From positions 7,140,501 through 7,204,500 of the forward strand of contig CM028923.1 in assembly GCA_016801845.1 (NCBI GenBank): a DNA stretch of 64,000 bases. The letters run 5' to 3'. The stretch's first letter is position 1, and each line of letters begins with the position of its first letter. Position numbers and translations under genes: made by a program. Under the pieces are notes generated by a model. It was not told where the DNA came from. It did no database searches and saw only the letters and a program-made list of their open reading frames with translations. This document shows positions 1 to 11,890 of the stretch, piece after piece. Origin of the DNA: Polydactylus sextarius (taxonomy: Eukaryota > Chordata > Actinopteri > Polynemidae).

Positions 1-1002
1 AATATGTTTTTCATTTGCCCGGTGTCAGTGGAGGAGCGCTTACAGCAGTCGCGCACACACAGAACAAGAGCCATTTCAAACTGCTGACACAAGCACCTCA
101 GCAGCGAGGCAGTCATTATGAAACTGGCAAGGCCACGACAGCGTGGCGGGGCAACAGAGCAGTGAAGGAGCAGGTGCCTAATGCTAAGACTTTTGCAACC
201 CTACTGGGTGGTAACCCCTCCTTTTTTTTTCTTGACTAGGCCATCAGCTCTGCTCTGATCCTTGACTTTCATATCGCTTGGGGCCTCCGTTAACAATTTA
301 GGCGCCTTCCATCTTCGTCACAGCTGGATTGGGACTTCCATCTCTCCTGCAATTTAACTACCGGTTCCCCTCAAGGCCTTTTCCTACTGAAGCTGCATTC
401 CTCTGCACACTACTCTGTGCTGAAGGCATCTGGTGAGGCCAAGGCCTGTACTTGGTGCAGAGTAGGATGATTTGTAACCGTAGACAGATACTGCAGGACA
501 CATCTGAACCAAGACGCCTGGTACAGCCCACTAAATGAGACTATTACCATGAATACAGCTCAATCACACAGGGAATAAAAGGAGGTACAGTGAAAGGGAA
601 GAAGAAAAACATCCCAGTAGAGGGACAGATGGGTAATGTATTTAAAGTTTACAAGGTGAATGCTGCTGTAGGTTTCTTGAGTTCAGGAGTTTACGCACAT
701 CTTGTTGACAGAAAAAGGTCTGTGACTTAGTTTCGTTATGGATGAAGCAATGACATGTTTAACTTTCACAGCTGCGGTCGAAATGTTGTAATACGATGTT
801 TATTCGATGACGAGCGATGTCCAGATCACACTGGGGTTTAATCCAGGAAGAAGAGCCAGTTGACATGAGCTTGCAAACCCGATCTTACCATCGCACGCTT
901 GTGAATACACACACTTATTGCACATCTATGTCAGAAGTCATACTGAAGTCATCCACTCCTCTGGGATACAATTATCACAGACTTACCATCAAAACAGTTA
1001 CA

Positions 1003-1008
1003 TTTATT
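1003..1008 (-). terminator. Candidate poly(A) signal, minus strand
   Basis: An AATAAA on the minus strand sits in a T-rich context and could end a minus-strand transcript coming from the 5-7 kb region. No coding exon was found between it and 4.9 kb, so its use is speculative. Confidence 0.15.
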
Positions 1009-3775
1009 CTTGCTTCATTCAAGTCTAAATAAATACAGCGTGAACGCTTCAGTCTCTGAAGAGAAATACTGACACGCGCTGTGACTTTAGCACCAAATGG
1101 CAACTGAATGTCATATAAATTCACTTCTATAAAAATAGCAGGAATGAGAAATGTTTACAAAAAGACACAAGTCTCAAAGGGACTGCTTTGAGTTTTCAAA
1201 GTCACCCTTTCCATTAAGGTAATACTTAATTAAAAAAGATGAGTCAAGACCTCGGAGACGTTCTTAAGCCGCAAGTGCAGACGTGGAAAAAAAACACACA
1301 CAGACAGAGAAGACATTAGGTCAAGACTGACCACAAACACAACTCTTCTTGTTTGCGAATCTACAGTTATTTCCTTGCCTTGACTCACTCGCTCACTCTC
1401 TCGCTCCCGCTGGCCCCTATGACGCAAATATCACAACATATGCTGGGAAGTGTTTGCTTTTATCAGAGGCGGCGTACAGAACAGTACCATAGGAGCAGGC
1501 AGCTGTGAAGGAGCAGATGCTCTGTAGCAGAATGGAGCAGAACTATAGGTTCATGAGCTTTGATGCTTTTCATAGCCACAGAAATGCTGTCCACGGGTGA
1601 ATCCAGTGAGGATCGAAACCTTGTAGCTATAAACTACAGTGAACTGGATGTAGAGGCCACGACTTAGGAACCTTTACATCACTGGCTTCATACTCGAAGG
1701 CATCAAGAATAATCGAATCCCTTGCTCAGGAGTTTTAACAACACGACCACAGAAGCCTGTTTCCTTGTGGGGAAACGAGCTTCGATTTTCTCTACCCTGC
1801 TAATAACTTCCAGCACTTGTATACCTGCCGTGCCTGACCCACCTCTCTCTCTCTCTCTTCCTCTCCATCTCCATCTCTCTCTGTGTGTGTGCAACCATTA
1901 CTGTTATTGTTCTACATTTGCATCATACTATTTCCACTTGCTCGCTGGTTTATACCTTTGATCTAAATTACAATTACTTTGAAGCCCCCACGGCCACAGT
2001 GTGAATAAATAAATCATTCAAGCTACACGGTGGGTACACACGAATTAGTATGCTGCAACACAAGTGTTTCTATTTTGGTTCTGCTTCACTTTAACTGTAT
2101 ACTTCCATATTTAGTATCAGGCCCCGCCCACTGAGCTATACATTTCCACAGCAAGTAACCTCAGAACCTGTGGGAAAGGTGCTATAGCTGCTGGAATTTC
2201 CTTTTCCATTAGTCACAGTTTAATAAACAGACAGACTCAATTCTCCACATTCCTACTTCACGTAGTAATCTATTCATAGGAAACCCAGGACAGAGGAGTT
2301 AGCCTCTTATTGCAGGAGATTGCACTCGGATAAGTCACTTTAAGGTCGAATTATCTTTAGCTTTTGTTTTGTCTCAAAAGTGAGTGAGGCCGTGTGTTTT
2401 TCTGAAGCTCAAATTTGTGGTTTTGAGAAATATTCTAACAACTATGGACGGATTGCCAAGAATAGAGAAAATAATCAAATTTAAGCAAGGCAAACTAAAG
2501 CAGTTGTGGCCCTGACATATCTTCTGTTAGTCAGGAATGGAACAACCCCCTAGTTGAGACCAGTATCTGTGTGTTAACACATCAAAATGTGACAGCTTAA
2601 GGCACAGTAAGTCAAAGTATTACATGCAATTTAAACATAAAACCTGTAAGAAGTGTGAGACTTCACTTCTTCTATCTTTGGATAGATTTCCATATCCATG
2701 GACTAAATGTCAGACTGAGGAAATCTCTCCAGACAAAGGAAAGTGAGCATGTAGCTCAACACACTCATGTACGTACTTGTCCTGAGATATGTGACAAAAC
2801 TGTTCATATTATGCAATTTAAGTATTATTGTTACATTATGTAACATTTTCCATTGTTTAAATTAAAGTCACTTTGACAATGATAAGTTGGCTTTAGAAAA
2901 GAACAGAGCTACAGAGAGAAGCTGCGTGTTCAGTAAAGGAGACGTAGTGTTATTCACTTTAGTTGCGTTGATATAAGAAAGTGTTTCTGAAAAAAAAAAA
3001 AAAAAAAACAGAAAGCGTCTCCACCGGTGAGAATAGGTTGCTGCTATCTCTATGAATCAACAACTTTTTGCCGCAGCCATTTAAGTCTCAGACATGAAAA
3101 ATACTGCGTCGTCTGGGCTGCGAAGTGTCGAGCTAAACTTAGTGTGTGCGTCTTCAGTCTGCCTCCCCTGAAGTTTCATTCCCAGGATGCCACAGAAAGG
3201 CAGAGCTAGGGAGGGGACCCAGTGTGGCACGTCTGTGTTTCTTATTTGTGTTTCCTCAGACATGGGTAGTCGTTCATGAGACAGATCAACTTGGAAATGC
3301 CACTGAAAGCTCTTTAAATGGTATTAAAAGGTTAAAAGGTATTAAGACAAGAAAAAAAAAAAAAAAAATTCCACAAAAATAAAAGTCTGGGTTATAAGTG
3401 TAAAAATACCCAGCTCAGAGTTCATTTCCTGCCTTGTATGGCTCACTGCTCTTGGTCCATTGCTAAATTAAACTTTAACATACTTATTGATTAAGTTTGA
3501 CCCACTGACCCTTTCTAGTTCCTCCAGCATCCTACCATCAAATAGAAAACTGCTGCCAGAAAAAAAAATCTGATAATACAAATGATGTAAGAAATGCAGT
3601 CATGTCAGTCTAGAAAATGTATAATTACTTGTGAAACTTGTGACAACTTTGAAGCAAACACTTCGACACAATGATGCAGTCAAAGGCCATTTTTTTTTTT
3701 ATAACATGGAGGTAGAGGCAGTAGGAGGGGAGGGGTCCCCTGAAACAAGGGGTACACAGACAAAAGAGCATGCTG

Positions 3776-3778
<3 letters not shown>

Positions 3779-3812
<34 letters not shown>
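3779..3812. repeat. (GT)n microsatellite
   Basis: Perfect GT dinucleotide tract of about 34 bp. Confidence 0.97.
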
Positions 3813-3814
<2 letters not shown>

Positions 3815-4924
3815 CCCACATGGTTGGTGGCATGACTGGATGCAAACAATCCCTCACCATGGCGACGCAGCTCTGGCTTTGTCCAAGCCTTACACAGATG
3901 ACTGGATTGATTGGAGGGCACGGTCTGGGAAAGTATACCAAAACAATCACCAACAATTAAGAAGCAACCCGTATTTCCGTCACTTCCTTTTTGTCTCAAT
4001 CTGAATGCGAGAAAATCACATGAGGTGTTTGACGCTGCAGCAGGGTTTCCCTAAACTCAAGATTTAAGTGGAAGTGTCGCTGAATCGACTCAGCTGATCT
4101 GCTGGTGGAGCCCAGCTTCAACTGGAATTGTCTTGCGGTTTTAGCTGACCTGCTAAAAAGGGGGGAGATTAAAAGGTCTAGAGTGTCAGACTTAAGGGGA
4201 TCTATTGGCAGAAAGTTGTTTTCATTAGTGAATGATCATCTAAAACTAAGACTCGTTGAGTTTTGATGATCCAATCCACCATCGAGCTCTCCAACACGCT
4301 AAGAAAGGTTTATTCAGTTGGCTGCGAGCTACAACTTCACCACTAGATGTCATTAAATTACACAAACAGGTCCTTTAACTCAAACCTAAATACATTTCAC
4401 ATTAAATAAAAGTATAAAACTCTATTCTGCCAACAGTGGCGTCAATAAATCAAGCATTGTTCACCTACAGGATTCATCTACAAAAATGTCTGCACTAAAT
4501 TTCACGGCCATAGTTGTTAAGGCAGTTCAGCTTGACTGACATTGCTGAGGCTAAAAATAGCCACAGAAAATGCTAATGTCAGCAGGTATTCCTAATATAA
4601 AGAGCAAATTAAATTAGGATTTGACCCTTGTCCACACAGGATGTCACTTCTCTTGATGAAGTACCACAAAAGCACGCGAATAAACTCATGACTTTGATTT
4701 TGAGCTGGCACACAGGCTTTATATTATACAGCAGCAATACTTTCTTTTCTTCGACCTTGCTCCTCCCTACAACTAAATTACACGACTAAAATACTGCTCC
4801 TCCAACTATTGTTAATGCACACTGCAGTCTGATCTAAATTAAAATGAAGAACCTTAACATCTCAGCCCTGCGGTGATCCTTTCAGTAGTGTGCTGCTGAA
4901 TGGAGACGCCTTTTTAGAGATTAC

Positions 4925-5043
4925 CTCCACATCAAGTTTGTCAGCTGAGGAGAGCGAGGTGGCTGCAGGTTTAACAAAAGCTGGAATAAGCTGAGTGAAA
5001 AGCTTGAGGCAATAATCAGACACAGCAGCTTTCCATTCAGCCG
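4925..5043 (-). CDS. Candidate internal exon, unrecognised
   Basis: A minus-strand stretch is bounded by acceptor TTGACAG at 5044-5050 and donor GAG|GTAATC at 4924. It has one open frame of 39 codons (AEWKAAVSDYCLKLF...). Its entry phase fits the donor of the candidate first exon at 6596, but the chance of that is one in three. A better acceptor (TTCTTGCAG) lies slightly upstream and would bring in an immediate stop. I recognise no family. It could equally be part of an untranslated region. Confidence 0.15.
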
Positions 5044-6117
5044 CTGTCAATCAACTACTCTGCAAGAAAACAATGAGATTTTCCTGCGAACAAACAAAAG
5101 CGGGATGGGGTGTGTAAATGGATAAAAACACGTAGGCATTTGGTGTGTGGTTTAATCCAAATTACTGGAGACACCTTAATTGGAAGCGCACAGGTGTTTG
5201 CCACTCTTTTACTCCAACTGCCTCATGTGGAAACAACCTGCATTGAAACTGCTGCAGACACATGGAAAAACTGTGTAAAATCCAACTCAGCATTATATTT
5301 ATTATATTTCCACCGTTGCTACGAACCATCACCATATATCGTTTGAAGGTTGAAGACGACTAAACTGCTACCTTGCAGTCTCAAAAGTTAAAACTAATCA
5401 GCTTGGTGCAGACAATAAGCCTTTAACCCTGTAAGGCTCAGAGCTTAGCTGACCACGAGGTGGTGGGAGGGAGAGAGAGAAGGAGGGAGGGTCTGCAGAA
5501 AACAAGGACAAACTTTAGTGGATTTTACACTGAAAATCTATAAAATTTGAGTTTTCCCATAAGATGGGTCTTTACGCAAATACTGAATACATTGAATCAC
5601 ATGCATATGTATGCAAGAAGTTGTCAAGAGAGGTTTGTAAATGTAAATGATCTTCAAAATATAGAAAAATATACTGTAGCATTTATTCTGTAGCTTATTC
5701 AAGCAGTTTTTTAAAATATATCAGCTGTTTTGAGGCCATCAAATGCAAGAATTTGCAGGTTTTTCTTGTTTAATGTGATTTCAAATGGATTTTTTTTTTT
5801 TTTTTTGCATTTTGTGTTAATGGTCAAACAATACAAGACAACAAACAGTAGTTTAGACGTAGATTAGAGGATCGGAAACTATTATCTTACTCACAAATAA
5901 GTAAATGTACTTGCTTAACGTCCATCGTGTGTCTTCCTACTACGAACGGACACTGCCGGAGGATGAGTGTTGCCCTTGCTCCCATCACACATGTGCTTCA
6001 AGGACTTCTCCCTCTCTACTGTTTGACTCAGTTGAGGGAACTCTGATTAAAACCACTGCTGAGTGGGCGCTTATAGCCCAACTCTATTAAGAGATTCATC
6101 ACTGCAGGGCTCAGCAG

Positions 6118-6120
<3 letters not shown>

Positions 6121-6168
<48 letters not shown>
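6121..6168. repeat. (CA)n microsatellite
   Basis: Perfect CA tract of 48 bp, about 0.4 kb from the CpG-richer block at 6.6 kb. Confidence 0.97.
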
Positions 6169-6169
<1 letters not shown>

Positions 6170-6595
6170 AGTGACCACACATGCACTCACTTCCTGCTGG
6201 CTCATGGATCATGTATGTCTCCATGTGGAAGACACCAGCTGTCTTAAATATGTGCTCTTGTGTTAAAAATGAAGTTCAAGTCTAGATTATACAATGATTT
6301 TAAAGGAAAATTGTCCGGCTGATGAACATGAATAAATCTGACCCTGTGATAAAGTTATGCAACTCCAGCTGATCAATATGGATCAGTGCGTCCCCCCCAA
6401 ATTTCTCGTTGCATGACGAGGAAAATCCACGTAGAATGAGTGTAACTGAGGTTATTTAAAGTGCAAAATAACACGAGCAGATTTTAAATGTTGGCTTGTC
6501 TGTCGCATTCAAGCCTCAGCACAAACAGAAACACTGACTGACTGTGACTGACTGGCTTCCTGCAATCCGCCCCTGTTAAAACCCCAACAACGTAC

Positions 6596-6990
6596 CTGTG
6601 TTTACGCGCAGATCAGTGTGTGTCAGAGCATGTCTCAGTCCGTCACTGCGTCTCTTTGGGATAAAACCCGCCACTTTCCGCCGCATGTTATCCTGCGGGC
6701 CACTGACGGGGAAAAAACAAGGATCCTGTTTATTCCGAGTCGATCCTCGCCTGCATCAGAGTTAACGGTGTGCGCGCATCCCCGCCTCTTCCCCACAACC
6801 CGGCGTGTGTGTTACTGTGTTAGTGTGTGTGTGGATGTAAACACGAGTCCGCTCATCGGACATCCGACATGAAGCTTTTTTTTTTCTCTAACATCTGCTG
6901 CTTTGCCTGCCTGTTGAGAGAGAGAGAGAGAGAGAGAAACAGAGATCACACAGCTCGTTGCTGTAAATTACATCGGAACAGAACTGGGAC
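6596..6990 (-). promoter_or_regulatory. CpG-richer block with candidate minus-strand first exon
   Basis: The block stands out from AT-rich surroundings by many CpGs. On the minus strand it ends in a consensus splice donor, CACAG|GTACGT, at 6596/6595. A minus-strand frame begins at the ATG at 6684-6686 (MRRKVAGFIPKRR...) and stays open for 30 codons to the donor. No homology is recognised, so the exon may be non-coding. The rest of such a transcript would run to lower coordinates. Confidence 0.3.
6916..6938. repeat. (GA)n repeat
   Basis: Short perfect GA tract inside the CpG-richer block at 6.6-7.0 kb. Confidence 0.9.
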
Positions 6991-7247
6991 ACCGCAAGGC
7001 ATGATGGACCGGTTAAAGCTGCACTGCACCGGCGACGCAAAACGGATCCGGGGACCCAGTGGTCTTTAATGCAGTCAGACTGAAACTACTGGGGCTCGAT
7101 CAGTGGTTTACACTCTTTTAGGTTCAGTTACAAGAGAGTATAACTGTACAATGATCAGTGGCACTATTTACTCTTATAGAAAGACATAAAAAATAACAAA
7201 TAAAATGTAAAATAGGAAGGATCATATAGTGAAAAAGCAACAAGTTT

Positions 7248-7255
<8 letters not shown>

Positions 7256-7285
<30 letters not shown>
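7256..7285. repeat. (TA)n microsatellite
   Basis: Perfect TA tract of about 30 bp following a short GTGTGTG run. Confidence 0.95.
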
Positions 7286-7287
<2 letters not shown>

Positions 7288-7840
7288 TTCAGACTATCCA
7301 GAAAACAACATTGCTATCCCCTTACTCACCCACCCACATTAACTCCACCTCATCTCAAAAATAGGTAAAACAAAAAGAATGGATTAGAAAAAAAAAACAA
7401 AAAAAATCTTACTCCTTAGATACAACATCAAAGTCTATAAGAGCGAACCTTTAAAATAAATAGTCACTGATCCAACGAAGAGCAGAAACTGCCACTGTGC
7501 GCCAGGCATCAGTAATGTTGGGGTCAAAAAACTGACAATGTGGTTAAAGTAACAGATTCTGTGTATGAGTTTATATTAGATTAGTCCACAAACAGGCACA
7601 GATGGAGGAGTGGTGACCTAACTTAACAATAATGTTTGTTGGGAGAAGACTGAGCTGAGATGTGTTAGAAGATAAAATATAACAACTAAACAACATTTGC
7701 TCTGAATGCTGACAAAAAAAAGACAGTAAATTAGTTTAATAATCTTAATATTCAGACAATGTGTCAATATTATGTTTAACTGGACAAACATGTGCTTGTG
7801 ATTTAAATGTTCCAAGTCACACTTCCACATTGAAACTTCC

Positions 7841-8102
7841 CAGATTGCAAAATTGCTAAAGGCTAAATTTGCCCCAATTTTGGCAAAGTTTTGGGAGAGT
7901 GTACGGCCCCTATATGGCCCAAATTATAAGTGCAAAAGAAAAAAACAAATGGACGCCAAAACTCACCCAAAACCAACTATGGAACTCCAAAACATAGACA
8001 TAACTTCCCCTAAAAAGTCCAAAATCCCCATAGAGCCAGAGGCCTTTACCCTGTTTACCTTAACTTTTTAAGTAGCGTGGTAAATCATGACTATGACATA
8101 AT
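7841..8102 (+). repeat. Dispersed repeat, copy 1
   Basis: Shares an extended match with the reverse complement of 16840-17125. Anchors include CCCAATTTTGGCAAAGTTT, GTACGGCCCCT, TATGGAACTCCAAAACATAG, CATAACT, CTTTACC and TTTTTAAGTAG.GTGGTAAA, in the same order. No coding capacity is conserved between the copies. Probably a non-autonomous transposon; the family is not identified. Confidence 0.8.
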
Positions 8103-9748
8103 CAAAACAAAGGCCCTCACCCTGCTTCCTCTGTGACTAGATGAATCCAAAAATGCCAAATGTCTGCCACCACATTACAGCCCCAGTCTCTGTTATCTGT
8201 GTTGAACATGATTGGCTTCAAACTTCTTGTGATGTCACAAAATCTTTGGCTGAGGATCCAAATAGTTAAAGAAACTGTGTCCTCAATATCGAAAGATACA
8301 AAGGAAAAGTCACAGAGGAATGAAGAAATGAAGCAGTGAAGGTTTTAGGTCTTATCATGGCTGCCGCTGAGAAGCTTCTGGATCATTTCACTGGAACCTT
8401 CCTCACACAAAATCCATTTTTAAGTGGAAAGAGACTTTAAAGTGTCACACATTTAAAGTGATAAATTAAATCCTCTTCATGTTTTAGCAACTTTAAAATA
8501 TTTCTCAGAACTATGAGTTTGAGTCCTTTGAGTTTGGCTACAAAAATGTAAAGATCTAACTTTCTTGAATATTCTAATATAATATCTACATCTTTTCAGT
8601 TCTTTATAGCAAATCCAGGAAAAACCTATTTAAATTGAGCTTTAAACCCAAGACCATGTGTTTTTATGGCTGTGTCGTGCCATGAGGCAGAAATATTCTG
8701 GATGTCTCGAGGATCATTTCACACACTTCTCCCCCAAAAATATACAGTCTGACATAATTGGTATCTTTGGAAACGTTGCAATCTCCACTAGAATTAAATA
8801 CACGTCTGTGGGTTTGAGAAATATTTCACTGCACAGCATGAGTTCGAAGGCCACAGCGAAGGTTTTGTGGACACAGATTAAGACATGAAACAAACATGTA
8901 ATTCAAGTTGAATGTTTATATTCCTCAGTTTTATCCAGTGTCCTCTTTTTTTTTTTGTTTGTTTTTTTAATACTTTAGCAACAACCAATCAGTGGACAGT
9001 GTCACAGCTCAGATAGATCAGTGTGTTTCATTTGCTTGTTTTACTTAACAACAGAAAAAAAAAAAAGTGTGAGGGCGTTTGACTTCATTTATATTCCAGT
9101 TGACGCTCACATCTTCATGTCTCACAGCATTAATCATGACAGCCGTCTGCTGTGCTGATCACGCAGAAACACTGATGACCTTCAGCTTTTCACTAAACTG
9201 TAATTTCGGTGCAACTCAGCTCATGATGTTATGACCCCCCCTCTTCATTTTTTGCTTTTGACAAATTTGACAACATTAGAGTCGCTGAGTCTAGTTTTTA
9301 ATCTGTTCCCTGTTGCTCAATTAAGCAGCTTCTCACAAAACCATTTTGTAAGCAAATGCCTTTACATGACTCATAAATTTGATCAAACCTGTGACATGGT
9401 TCCTTTTTTCTCGCCAGCTTTAATTTTAATCGCAATCATTTGTTCCAGTGTTGTAGGTGTGAGACTATATATCAGGTTAGATCTTAACTCAGCAATCAAT
9501 CCTCACCACCTCACCGTTTGGCTGCTGCAACAATTAATGTGCTCTTGCATGCAGAGGTGTCGACGTTTGACAGATGTTTTGAGGATTCACTGCACACGGT
9601 ACTTTGTCTGATGGTATCATAGTTCCTCTAAGTATCTCTCTTGCAGGAACAAGGCTAAGTTTCGTCTTTATCACACTTTACTGGTTCAAATAAGTTGCCG
9701 TGCCTCCTCATTCAACTTCTTCAAGCATCAACCAGAGCAGATTCTTAG

Positions 9749-10428
9749 TTTAAAGTGATGGTCTGGAGTAATTTGAATCCAGGGTCCATTTCACCACATG
9801 AGTCAAATCCTCAGGAGCTATTTTATGTTGGTCGAAGGATTTTTGAGTTTGACCATTTTTGTTTTCATAGGCAACTACCTAACAATGAATGTAAGTGGGG
9901 CCATCAGCCAAACGTATCTAAACTGTAATTTTTTAACCACTAATAAAGCTCAAAATAACACTTCACTCTGGCAGTAACTTTGGCGATGAAAGCTGCTCCA
10001 GATCAGAAGATTTGTCATTTTCCTGAACAACCAGCCGATGTGTTTGTGAAGAGTGAGAAAAATGATGAATCTGCTGATCTGGAACATCCTTCATTGCCTA
10101 TTGTTATTAAAAGATGTTGGATAAGTCTTGTAAAAGACTTTTTAATAAACTCCTGATACACTTAACTACGTTATCAGTACTTCAGTTTATGTGTAGGGAC
10201 CCTATTCATACTACTGCCAGAGTGAAGTGCTATTTTGAGCTTTATTAGTGGTTAAAAAATGCCGATTTAGATACATTGGCTGACTGCCCCACTTACGTTC
10301 ATTGTTAGCTATTTGGCTGTGAAAACAAAAACGGTCAAACTCGAAAATCCTTCAGTCAACATAAAATAACTCTTGAGGGGATGTTTAAGCACATAGTGAA
10401 ATAGACCCTGGGTTCACATCACTTTAAA
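9749..10428. mobile_element. Fold-back element with long inverted arms
   Basis: The left arm (9749-9977) and the right arm (10208-10428) are inverted copies of each other. Both arms share, from the outer edge inward, TTTAAAGTGATG, CCAGGGTC, TATTTTATGTTG, GAGTTTGACC, AACAATGAA, GTAAGTGGGGC and CACTAATAAAGCTCAAAATA, ending in CACTTCACTCTGGCAGTA. The arms differ by scattered substitutions and small indels. The 230-bp centre has no transposase frame. This is the shape of a non-autonomous fold-back or long-TIR MITE. Confidence 0.85.
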
Positions 10429-11460
10429 ACCTTCGGATGTTTCACATACATTCATTTTATTGATACCCTGAAGCTATTCAGTGTAAATGCAGCATAGCTA
10501 TAGCTAACTAAACAGACCAAGATAATGTTATCTATAGTTCATGTCTTTTTCATGTAGAGAGAGAAGTAATGGAGACACTTTGTCCTAATATCAGACTCTT
10601 TATAAAATGCTATGTAATAATAAAACAAACTGGGAAGAGTTTAAACATTATGCTAACAACAACTGCTGATAATGCTGGACTAGGTTAGCCTGACCAGACA
10701 TTTTCTACTCAAGCTAGACTTGAATACTACAAACTAAACCACACATTTATCACTTTGGACATTAAATAAATATAAAAACAAAGTCATACACAAACCTACT
10801 ACTATAGTAGTGTCTTTCTTTAGCTGGTTGTTCCAAATTATCCAAAGCAAAGACATTTATTGCTCTAATGGTGCAAACTAATTTAGCAAATCACTAGTTA
10901 CCTAGAGATTGATACCCACATCTAAAGACCTTTCCATGCAAACTTTGTGATGGTTTTATGAATTTCTTACTTAAACCAATCCAGGACCAACAAAATGTGG
11001 TGGTGCAGTAAATTTGGACAGTCAAGTAAAATTCAAGATTAAAGTTTTTCCTCCAGTGTTCTTTAAAGACATTAATCTTTGAACCTCACATCTTCTCTCT
11101 GCTTTAGCTTTCAAATCAATTCTTTAATCCGTTTTTTTTTTTAAGAAGAAGATTGAGAACGAATTAGCCTCCATGTTCCTCATATTTCTCTTGTAACCTC
11201 TTTGATAAATTCCTCGAAGTTGTTTTGTTGACCTTCTGCCTTTTCCTGTCGTCCATGTTTCCGAGTGCCGTTTGCCGTCGAGTCAAGAGGCCAACTCTCT
11301 TGACCCATCTGTTGTCAACATCCACAGACTTGAGTCACTTTTAATCCTTTTCTCTGATCAGTTTTCTCAGCACCAGTCACAACACAACCTCCTAAACCCC
11401 AATCAGTCATGAGTCAAGCCTGCACCCTCACCAACTCAACTACTCTGAGTTTCTAAGGCC

Positions 11461-11710
11461 CCCTCCTCCTCCTTCTTCTCTTCCTCATGCTACCGCCTTG
11501 TTCCTGCTCCTCATCCTTGACCTGTCTGCTGCGTTTGGCACAGTCAGCCACTAAGTCACTCCTTGGCACCGCCGTGGACCATGAGATTTAACTGTATATG
11601 GTCTCTTTCTACCTGGCTGATTGCCTGAGGTTTCGTTGCTGGAATCCCTGAGTGCTAAGTCCTTGGATCACCTCCTAGCCTTGCTTTCCAACTCATGAAT
11701 TGATTTTCTC
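11461..11710 (+). mobile_element. Decayed non-LTR retrotransposon (LINE) RT fragment
   Basis: Plus-strand translation gives LLILDLSAAFGTVSH followed by degraded frames with stops, then LDHLLALLS. This is the hallmark LLxLLDLSAAFDTVxH segment of reverse transcriptase in fish L2/CR1/Rex-type LINEs. In-frame stops and shifts show it is dead. The 5' and 3' limits are not clear. Confidence 0.6.
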
Positions 11711-11868
11711 TGCTCAGGTACACTTTCCGATTCACTCTCAGTTTTCTGCCCGACTGAAAAAAAAGGAAAAAACTTTCAGGCTGACAGTTTTTTATTTCTT
11801 CCTATGACCTCAAGACCCAAAGCTAAATCGAAGTCTTCACATCTGAACCAGAGTTCATACGAATATAG

Positions 11869-11890
11869 ACTATCAACTATAGTTGATAGT
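11869..11890. other. Perfect 22-bp palindrome
   Basis: The half-site ACTATCAACTA is followed at once by its reverse complement, TAGTTGATAGT, with no spacer. It lies about 150 bp 3' of the LINE relic. Confidence 0.9.

Larger units (their letters stand above)
1..4924. other. Left-edge region without recognised gene
   Basis: No exon that I can name on either strand. It contains poly-A runs (2990-3008, 3350-3368), the (GT)n at 3.78 kb and T/C-rich (CT)n around 1843-1884. It may be intron or 3'UTR of a minus-strand transcript starting near 6.9 kb. Confidence 0.4.

Noticed and set aside
3625..4004. 124-codon minus-strand and overlapping frames
   Set aside because: Built around the (GT)n tract at 3.78 kb; multiple frames are open only because of the repeat.
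9231..9611. 126-codon plus-strand open frame
   Set aside because: No homology, no convincing Kozak context at the start and mixed hydrophobic composition; it lies in repeat-rich intergenic DNA.
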